DNA of 5,924 bases from Albimonas sp051747505. GTDB taxonomy: Bacteria > Pseudomonadota > Alphaproteobacteria > Rhodobacterales > Rhodobacteraceae. Positions 1-5,033 of the stretch are shown here, one piece after another. The position numbers were made by a program, and so were the translations under genes. The notes beneath the pieces were generated by a model. It saw only the letters and a list, made by a program, of their open reading frames with translations, did no database searches and had not been told where the DNA came from. Positions within the stretch are counted from its first letter, which is position 1. Every line of letters starts with the position of its first letter. Location of the stretch: the NCBI GenBank assembly GCA_051747505.1, contig JBNJGE010000223.1:1-5924 (forward strand). The letters run 5' to 3'.

Positions 1-1841
1 GCGTAGAGCGCGAAGTCGGAGCGCACGCGGGGCAGGACGGAGTCGGATTCGCGGGTGATGTCGTCGAGCTGGCCGATCAGGCGCTTGCGCACGGAGCCGG
101 AGACGGAGAGGCCGCGGGCGAGCTCCAGGCTGGCGCCGGCGCGCAGGACGAGGTCGGCGCGCACGGGCTGGTCGGGGTCGAAGAGGCTGACGGGCATGCC
201 GGGGACGAGGAACCAGGAGAATTTCGGGTGGTCCTCGTCCAGCCGGGGCAGGGGGCCGCTGGCGCCGGGGGCGGCGTCGCGCAGCTCGGCCCCCAGCCAG
301 CTGCGCCGGGTGGCGTCGGGGCGGCTGACCTGCGCCTCCAGCCGGGCGCGGCGCAAAAGGATGGTCACCGTGGGCAGGCTGCGCTCGACCAGCGTGATCT
401 CGAGGTCTTCGACCGAGGGGGGCAGGGCGTTGGCGAGCGTGATCGCGGCGCGCCCGACGGCCTGGGGCGCGGCGTTGTAGGTGGGATTCTCGAGCTCGAG
501 ATGGACGCGGCGTGGGGCGAGCTCGAAGCTGACCATGCGCAGGCGTTCGGCCTCGAGGTCCCGGCGCACCTGCGTCTCCAGCGCGGCGCGGCGGGCGGGG
601 TCGGCGTGCCAGGAGGTGTCGTCCTCCTGCGTCTGCAGGCGGCGGGTGCTGACGTAGCGCCGGCCCTCGGGGCGCAGGACGACGGAGCAGACGGGCTCGC
701 CTTCCCGCGTGCGGAAGGTGACGCCGTCGACGACGCCGAGACGGGCGTCGAGGTCCAGCGCGGCGTCGGCGGGGCAGGCGTCGCCGGGGGCGGCGTCGAG
801 CCGGGCGATGGCCCAGCGCGCGCCCTCGGTGGCCGCGTCCAGGGCGACGTCCTGCAGGCGGGCGTCGGAGCCGGGGGCGGGCGCCTCGCCGATGCGCTCG
901 ATCACCGGGCCGAGGCCGGGGGGCGGGCCGGAGGCGGCGGGCGGGCGCGGGCGCAGGGGCGCGGGCGCAGGCCCGGTGTCCTGGGGCAGGGCGGCGCGGG
1001 AAGGGTCGAGCGAGAGGGAGCCGCGCAGGCCGAAGGTGGAGCCGTACATGGCGTACGCCCCGAGGGTGAAGTATTCGGAGACCCTGTACTCGGCGCCGAA
1101 GTTGAAGGGGATCTCCGGCTCGAATTCTCCGAAGCGGGAGTCGCCCGAATAGTCATCGGGGGAGTATTCGGCCTTGAAGACCAGCCCGTCGATGGCCTCG
1201 GGCCGCCATTCCACGCCCCCGAAGAAACCGATGTCCGGACCGGAGAGGAACTGGCCGAAGTTCACGTCGCCGGCCTCGCCCCTGTCGCGGCTGTCAAAGC
1301 CGGAGCTGATCCGGGCGAAGGGGTTCGCGACCCCGTTGAGGTCCGAGAAGCGGCCCCAGCCGACCCCGCCGGTGACGGTGAGGTTCGGGCGCAGGGCCTT
1401 GGAGGCGACGATGTATTCGCCCGAATAGATGCCGGTGCCCAGGAAGTCCTGAAGGCCGAGGGCGATGGCCGGCGACCAGCGGGTCTCGTCCGAGATCAGG
1501 ACCTTGAGATCGAAGCTGCGGTCATAAAGATCGGCGCCGGGTCCGAAATAGTCGGCCAGGATGGAGTAGCGGAAGGTCCCTTCCACCCTCGGCAGGACCT
1601 GGAAGTTGATCGTGTTGCGCAGGTAGCCGCCGAAATAGCCGCTGGTGAAGGAGAGCTGGCCGTCGGGCTGCACGCGCGCCGAGGGCATGTCGATCAGGCC
1701 GGTGACGCCGAAGAGGTTGAGGCTTTCGGGCCGCGGCGCCGGCGGCTCCTGCGACAGGGCCGGGGCGCCCGCGAACGAAGCCGCGAGCGCGCAGGCGCCG
1801 GCTGCGAGATGCAGCCCGCCGCAGCTTTTCCTGTCCCTCAT
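1..1841 (-). CDS. YjbH-family outer-membrane exopolysaccharide protein (C-terminus cut by window edge)
   Basis: The frame opens at ATG 1841-1839 and stays open to position 1, giving 613 residues without a stop. E. coli YjbH is about 700 residues, so roughly 80-100 are probably missing. Residues 1-30 look like a type I signal peptide: basic start (RDRK), Ala-rich core and a likely cut after A28-L-S30. No convincing lipobox is seen. Family hallmarks follow: GLIDMPSARV near residue 47, YDRSFDLK, ALGLQDFLGTGIYSGEY, ASKALRPNLTVTGGVGWGR, VNFGQF..GPDIGFFGGVEW, KAEYSPDDYSGD and MYGSTFGLRGSLSLDP. These are alternating aromatic/glycine strands typical of a beta-barrel. A Pro/Ala linker (about 284-310) leads to a second part with ENPTYNAAPQAVGRAA and, at the end, DSVLPRVRSDFALY. 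In E. coli, YjbH belongs to the yjbEFGH exopolysaccharide operon. An outer-membrane role in polysaccharide production is inferred from the family; the mechanism is unknown. GGAAAG lies 9 nt before the start. Confidence 0.9.
   Translation of the reverse strand, partial: MRDRKSCGGLHLAAGACALAASFAGAPALSQEPPAPRPESLNLFGVTGLIDMPSARVQPDGQLSFTSGYFGGYLRNTINFQVLPRVEGTFRYSILADYFGPGADLYDRSFDLKVLISDETRWSPAIALGLQDFLGTGIYSGEYIVASKALRPNLTVTGGVGWGRFSDLNGVANPFARISSGFDSRDRGEAGDVNFGQFLSGPDIGFFGGVEWRPEAIDGLVFKAEYSPDDYSGDSRFGEFEPEIPFNFGAEYRVSEYFTLGAYAMYGSTFGLRGSLSLDPSRAALPQDTGPAPAPLRPRPPAASGPPPGLGPVIERIGEAPAPGSDARLQDVALDAATEGARWAIARLDAAPGDACPADAALDLDARLGVVDGVTFRTREGEPVCSVVLRPEGRRYVSTRRLQTQEDDTSWHADPARRAALETQVRRDLEAERLRMVSFELAPRRVHLELENPTYNAAPQAVGRAAITLANALPPSVEDLEITLVERSLPTVTILLRRARLEAQVSRPDATRRSWLGAELRDAAPGASGPLPRLDEDHPKFSWFLVPGMPVSLFDPDQPVRADLVLRAGASLELARGLSVSGSVRKRLIGQLDDITRESDSVLPRVRSDFALY
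943..970. repeat. Two tandem copies of a 14-bp GC-rich unit inside the YjbH-like gene
   Basis: GGGCGCGGGCGCAG occurs at 943-956 and again at 957-970, back to back without mismatch. It lies in the Pro/Ala-rich linker of the YjbH-like protein and encodes part of PAPAPLRPRPPA, the two copies being read in different frames. Both flanking domains remain in one frame, so the gene is intact here. Gain or loss of one unit would shift the frame, because 14 is not a multiple of 3. Confidence 0.6.
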
Positions 1842-1850
1842 TCGGCCGCG

Positions 1851-1856
1851 CTTTCC
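1851..1856 (-). promoter_or_regulatory. Probable ribosome binding site of the YjbH-like gene
   Basis: The minus strand reads GGAAAG, 9 nt before ATG 1841-1839. It is a moderate Shine-Dalgarno match. It supports this start together with the signal peptide that follows immediately. Confidence 0.45.
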
Positions 1857-1925
1857 AATGTGTTGCGCTTTGTTGTTGAAGCGGTTCTGCCATGAGGGCC
1901 GCGCGGCGTCCACGCTCAACCGGCG

Positions 1926-1946
1926 CCGCGCCGCGGGGCGGCGCGG
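1926..1946 (-). terminator. GC hairpin just after the KpsC-like gene, possible terminator or attenuator
   Basis: On the minus strand, CCGCGCCGC and GCGGCGCGG form a perfect 9-bp stem with a 3-nt CCC loop, starting 9 nt after the TAG stop. No T-run follows (the next bases are CGCCGGTTGAG), so it is not a canonical intrinsic terminator. It could pause RNA polymerase or protect the 3' end of the upstream mRNA. In DNA this GC-rich, short palindromes are common, so confidence is low. Confidence 0.3.
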
Positions 1947-1955
1947 GGCGTGCGG

Positions 1956-3599
1956 CTATCGCACAACATTGAGCGCGCGGGAGAGCAGGGCGCGCCAGGC
2001 GTTGCGGGTCCGGCCCGCGGGCGTGCGGGCGAAGGCGCGCTCGGCGTCGAGGCGGTCGAGGACGAGCTCGGGCGGGGCGGGCAGGCGGGTGATCGGGTCG
2101 ATGTAGCGCGGGTAGAGGATGAGGGCGGCGGCGACCAGCTCGTCGAGGGCGAGGCGCCGGCCGCGGTCGAAGGGCTCCGGGCTCTCCGTCAGGCCCCAGC
2201 CGGCGTAGAAGGGGCGGCCGTGGGTGGCGACGGGCTTGCCGCGCAGCAGGGCCTCGAAGCCCATGAGGGAGGTCATGACCTCCAGCCGGTCGGCCCAGTC
2301 GAGGCAGGCCTCGGCCGAGGCGTCGGGGGCGACGGCGTCGGCGGTGCGCGCCAGGGTTCGGCCGTCCACCGCGCCGGGGCGCAGGCCGGTGAGCACGTCC
2401 GGATGGGGCTTGTAGAGGAGGAAGGCGTCCGGGTGGCGCGCGCGGGCGGCGCGCAGCAGGGCGGCGTTGGTCGCCACGCCGCGGGCGCCCAGGCGCAGGG
2501 AGGCGTCGCCCTCCACCTGCCCGGCCACCAGAACGCGCGTGCGGTCGGTGCGCGGCAGCGGGGCTGAGCGGGCGAGGTTGTACTTGGTGATGCCCAGGGC
2601 CACGAGGCGCCGGCGCAGGGCGGCGGCGCGGGCGAGGAGGTCCGGCGGGAACCCGGCCTCCCGCGCGAGACGCTCGAAATCCGTGGGGCGTGTGGCGTCG
2701 AAATGCAGGCCTTCGCGGTCGGCCACGAGGCTGGCCGGGGGCGCGTGGCGCAGCCCGAGGCCGACGGAGCGGATGAAGCCGTCCTCGAGGCGCAGGGTCT
2801 CGGGCGCGCCGGGCGGGGCCTCGCGCGTGCTCCAGAGCGCGAGGCGCCCATCCAGGGCGCGGGCGCGGGCGGCGGCGCGGCCGGGGCGGGCGCGGTGCTC
2901 GGGCGGGCCGGCGGGGCCGGCGAGGAAGGGGGCGGCGTTGCGGCGCTTCCAGCGGGAGAGGCCGGCGGTGACGACGGGGCGGTCGTTGCGCTGGGCCTCG
3001 GCGCGCAGCAGGGCGAGGGCGGTCAGGCCCTCGGCGGCGGGGACCGGGCGGCTGCGCCAGGGGCCGAGGAAGCGGGCGCGGGCGAGCCAGGGGGTCGGGT
3101 CGGCGGGCCCCTGCGGCGAGAGGGTCCGCACGCCGCCGAGCGCGGCGTGATGAAGGAGGGGCGAGAACGGGAGGCCGAGGGCGAGGGCGAGCGCCTCGGG
3201 GCGGACCTCCGACAGGCGCCGGGCGGTGGGCAGGCCGTGGGCGCAGGCGGCGGCGGCGCCGGGGCCGCCCTGCACGAGGGCGCGGGCGCGGGCCCCGGGG
3301 GCCTCCCGCGCGAGCAGATCGAGCAGGGCGTCGGCCTCGGCGCGTGCGGCGCCGCGGAGATCGACCAGAGCCTCGGGGGCGCGGGCGCCGGCGCGGACGG
3401 CGGGCCACCAGAGGCGGTCGCGGCGGATGGCGGCGAGGAGCGGCCCGGTGTCCTCCGGCGCGGCATCGCCGAGGCCGAAGGCGACCACCGGATGGCCGGG
3501 CAGGGCGCGGGGCAGCAGGGCGGGCAGGACGCGGCCGGGGGCGGGCGTGTCGCTCCAGCGCGCGGGGCGCGCGCCCCGCGCGCCGGCCAGCGCGCGCAT
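1956..3599 (-). CDS. KpsC-like capsular polysaccharide glycosyltransferase (beta-Kdo transferase family), N-terminal module eroded
   Basis: The product is 547 residues from ATG 3599-3597; an in-frame ATG at 3632-3630 would add 11. The later start is chosen because GAGGCAGG lies just before it, while the earlier one has no Shine-Dalgarno and sits in a hairpin loop. The C-terminal half carries the KpsC signatures, numbered from the chosen start: EDGFIRSVGLG (272-282), FDATRPTDFE (300-309), VLVAGQVEGDASL (356-368), LLYKPHPDVLTG (394-405), MTSLMGFEALLRGKP (442-456), PFYAGWGLT (463-471) and YPRYIDPITRLP (496-507). In E. coli, KpsC is a cytoplasmic enzyme of about 675 residues whose two glycosyltransferase modules extend the beta-Kdo linker on phosphatidylglycerol for ABC-exported capsules. 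Here residues 1 to about 200 lack these motifs. The segment GLSRWKRRNAAPFL (213-226) resembles the linker between the two modules of full KpsC. It follows the oxoamine synthase gene by 41 nt, so the two are probably cotranscribed. RkpJ of S. meliloti is a comparable relative. The family call is firm; the acceptor and linkage are not. Confidence 0.88.
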   Translation of the reverse strand: MRALAGARGARPARWSDTPAPGRVLPALLPRALPGHPVVAFGLGDAAPEDTGPLLAAIRRDRLWWPAVRAGARAPEALVDLRGAARAEADALLDLLAREAPGARARALVQGGPGAAAACAHGLPTARRLSEVRPEALALALGLPFSPLLHHAALGGVRTLSPQGPADPTPWLARARFLGPWRSRPVPAAEGLTALALLRAEAQRNDRPVVTAGLSRWKRRNAAPFLAGPAGPPEHRARPGRAAARARALDGRLALWSTREAPPGAPETLRLEDGFIRSVGLGLRHAPPASLVADREGLHFDATRPTDFERLAREAGFPPDLLARAAALRRRLVALGITKYNLARSAPLPRTDRTRVLVAGQVEGDASLRLGARGVATNAALLRAARARHPDAFLLYKPHPDVLTGLRPGAVDGRTLARTADAVAPDASAEACLDWADRLEVMTSLMGFEALLRGKPVATHGRPFYAGWGLTESPEPFDRGRRLALDELVAAALILYPRYIDPITRLPAPPELVLDRLDAERAFARTPAGRTRNAWRALLSRALNVVR

Positions 3600-3601
3600 G
3601 G

Positions 3602-3609
3602 CCTGCCTC
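3602..3609 (-). promoter_or_regulatory. Ribosome binding site that favours the later start of the KpsC-like gene
   Basis: The minus strand reads GAGGCAGG just before ATG 3599-3597; the GAGG core is 6 nt from the start codon. The alternative ATG at 3632 is preceded only by a C/G stretch (GCCCGCCC) after the upstream stop codon, with no comparable site. This decides the start chosen for the gene. Confidence 0.55.
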
Positions 3610-3616
3610 GGGCGGC

Positions 3617-3662
3617 GCCCTTCGGCGCGCATGGGCGGGCTCAGGCCCCCGCGCCGAAGGGC
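3617..3662 (-). promoter_or_regulatory. Perfect 13-bp inverted repeat (intercistronic hairpin) between the oxoamine synthase and KpsC-like genes
   Basis: GCCCTTCGGCGCG at 3617-3629 is the exact reverse complement of CGCGCCGAAGGGC at 3650-3662, with a 20-nt loop at 3630-3649. In the mRNA the 5' arm overlaps the last sense codons of the oxoamine synthase gene (P-F-G-A region). The loop holds that gene's TGA stop and the upstream ATG candidate at 3632-3630. The 3' arm ends 7 nt before the GAGGCAGG ribosome binding site of the KpsC-like gene. No T-run follows, so a canonical terminator is unlikely. An mRNA processing/stability element or a translational coupling switch is possible. Confidence 0.55.
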
Positions 3663-5017
3663 AGGGGGCGGGCGCGGACCTCGGCCAGCGCAGTGGCGGC
3701 GATCTGGACGGCGCGGTGGATCTGGTCCTGCGTGTGCTCGCTGGACAGGAAGAAGCGCAGGCGGGCCTGCTTCTCCGGCACTGCGGGGAAGGTGATGGGC
3801 AGGGCGTTGAGGCCTGCGCGCAGGCAGGCGTCCGAGAGCATGGCCGCGCGTGCGCTGTCGCCCACGATCAGGGGCATGATGGCGGAGCCCCGGGCCGGGC
3901 CGGTCTCCAGCCCCGCGCCCCGGGCGGCCTCCAGCAGCGCGCGGCCGTTGCGGGCGAGACGGGCGATGCGGTCGGGCTCGGCCTGCAGGGTCTCCAGCGC
4001 CGCATGGGCGGCGGCGGCCAGCGGCGCGGCCAGGCCGACGGAGAAGACGAAGCCCGAGGCGTGGGCCTTGAGATACTCGACCAGGGCGGAGGAGCCGCAG
4101 ATATAGCCCCCGCAGGCGGCCAGCGTCTTGGAGAGCGTGCCCATGCGGATCTCGATCGCGGCCGGGTCCACGCCCTGCATCTCCACCAGGCCGCGGCCGG
4201 TCTCGCCCAGCACGCCCAGCGAATGGGCCTCGTCCACCATCAGCCAGGCGTCGTGGCGGGCCTTGATCTCGACCAGCCGGGGCAGGTCGGGCCAGTCGCC
4301 GTCCATGGAATAGAGGCCCTCGACGGCGATCAGCACCCGCTCGTAGCGGTCGCGGTTTCTGGCGAGGAAGTCCTCCACCCAGTCGAGATCGTTGTGCGGG
4401 AAGGTGACGCGGGCGGCGCCGGAGAGGCGGGCGCCCTCGGTGATAGAGTTGTGGATCCAGGCGTCGGTCAGGATCGCGTCCTTGGGGCCCAGCAGGGCGC
4501 CCAGCGTGGTGACGTTGGTGGCGTGGCCCGAGACCATGGCGACGGCGGCCTCGGTCCCGTGGAAATCGGCCAGCGCGGCCTCCAGCCGGCGGTGCAGGTC
4601 CCGCTCCCCGGCCACGACGCGGGAGGCGGAGACGGAGACGCCGTAGCGGTCCACGGCGGATTTCGCGGCCTCGCGCACCGCGGGGCGCCCGTTCAGGCCG
4701 AGATAGTCGTAGGAGCTGAAATTGAGGGTCTCTCGCCCCTCGATGAGGCAGGTGGGACCGGCGCGGCCCTCCTGTTCGCGGAAATAGGGGACGCCGATCT
4801 CCATCATGTCCGCGGCCGAGCGCTGCAGGCGGAGCTGCTTGTGGCCGGGCAGGCGGGAGAAGTCGAAGGCGCGCGGGGCCGCGGCGGGGGGCGGCGCGGC
4901 CGGCCGGGGCGCGGGATGGGCGGGGGTCGCGCGGGCGGCGCGGCTCTGGCGCAGCTCCTCCAGCAGGGCGGAGCGGCGGCCGGCGGCGAAGCGGCCCTCG
5001 TCGAGGCTGTCCTTCAT
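3641..5017 (-). CDS. PLP-dependent alpha-oxoamine synthase (AONS/KBL/SPT family), RkpG/WcbT-like
   Basis: This complete gene encodes 458 residues, longer than the usual AONS/KBL of about 390-400. The family condenses an acyl thioester with an amino acid, losing CO2, to give an alpha-amino ketone. Fold-type I features, in order: LNFSSYDYLGL (98-108), SGHATNVTTLGALLG (163-177), the PLP-stacking His in DAWIHNS (H189), EGLYSMDGDWPDL (233-245), VDEAHSLGVLG (D262, H265), GTLSKTLAACGGY with the Schiff-base lysine K297, and a C-terminal QARLRFFLSSEHT segment (417-429) with R419/R421 near the expected carboxylate-binding arginine. The first ~90 residues are an extension: a charged helix-like start (MKDSLDEGRFAAGRR), a Pro/Ala linker (about 29-50), then FDFSRLPGHKQLRLQ. 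The gene starts 16 nt after the polyketide synthase stop, with AGGGAG 8 nt upstream. It probably takes its acyl chain from that synthase's carrier protein (inference). The amino acid used (Gly, Ala or Ser) cannot be read safely. It is unlikely to be biotin BioF, given the neighbours and the extension. Confidence 0.92.
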   Translation of the reverse strand: MKDSLDEGRFAAGRRSALLEELRQSRAARATPAHPAPRPAAPPPAAAPRAFDFSRLPGHKQLRLQRSAADMMEIGVPYFREQEGRAGPTCLIEGRETLNFSSYDYLGLNGRPAVREAAKSAVDRYGVSVSASRVVAGERDLHRRLEAALADFHGTEAAVAMVSGHATNVTTLGALLGPKDAILTDAWIHNSITEGARLSGAARVTFPHNDLDWVEDFLARNRDRYERVLIAVEGLYSMDGDWPDLPRLVEIKARHDAWLMVDEAHSLGVLGETGRGLVEMQGVDPAAIEIRMGTLSKTLAACGGYICGSSALVEYLKAHASGFVFSVGLAAPLAAAAHAALETLQAEPDRIARLARNGRALLEAARGAGLETGPARGSAIMPLIVGDSARAAMLSDACLRAGLNALPITFPAVPEKQARLRFFLSSEHTQDQIHRAVQIAATALAEVRARPLPFGAGA

Positions 5018-5025
5018 CGGGCGGG

Positions 5026-5031
5026 CTCCCT
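5026..5031 (-). promoter_or_regulatory. Ribosome binding site of the oxoamine synthase gene
   Basis: The minus strand reads AGGGAG, 8 nt before ATG 5017-5015, within the 16-nt gap after the TGA of the upstream synthase. It is a good Shine-Dalgarno match and supports this start. It also indicates translation from a shared mRNA. Confidence 0.65.
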
Positions 5032-5033
5032 GC

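Larger units (their letters stand above)
1842..1955 (-). promoter_or_regulatory. 114-nt intergenic region, possible promoter region of the YjbH-like gene
   Basis: This is the longest gap between genes in the window. The half next to the KpsC-like stop codon is almost pure GC and holds a strong hairpin. The half next to the YjbH start (about 1851-1895) is only about half G+C, much lower than anywhere else here, and on the minus strand contains CTTCAACAACAAAGCGCAAC. A GC-rich palindrome, GCCGCGCGGC, sits at 1898-1907. The gap length and the local drop in GC suggest that YjbH may have its own promoter. However, the best -35-like hexamer (TTGAGC, 1919-1914) has no good -10 at the right distance, so no specific promoter is called. 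Confidence 0.3.

Noticed and set aside
1789..1841. Lipoprotein signal (Cys17) in the YjbH-like protein
   Set aside because: The residues before Cys17 (A-G-A) do not fit a lipobox with Leu at -3, and the hydrophobic stretch before it is too short. A type I signal peptide cut after residue 30 fits better.
228..1895. Long open frame on the plus strand opposite the YjbH-like gene
   Set aside because: Its translation is low-complexity Gly/Ala/Arg/Val with no family motif. The opposite strand in this region encodes a clear YjbH protein, and GC-rich DNA yields such shadow frames.
1891..1919. Sigma-70-like promoter with -35 TTGAGC before the YjbH gene
   Set aside because: The hexamer at the expected -10 distance (CTCATG or TCATGG) is a poor match, so no specific promoter is called.
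1522..3408. 628-codon open frame on the minus strand in another frame, spanning the KpsC-like and YjbH genes
   Set aside because: It is composed almost wholly of Arg, Pro and Ala and crosses the real stop and start codons of two well-supported genes. It is a frame shadow.
3630..3632. Upstream ATG as the start of the KpsC-like gene
   Set aside because: There is no Shine-Dalgarno in front of it and it lies in the loop of the 13-bp inverted repeat. The ATG at 3599-3597 has GAGGCAGG at good spacing. The longer form remains possible and adds only 11 residues.
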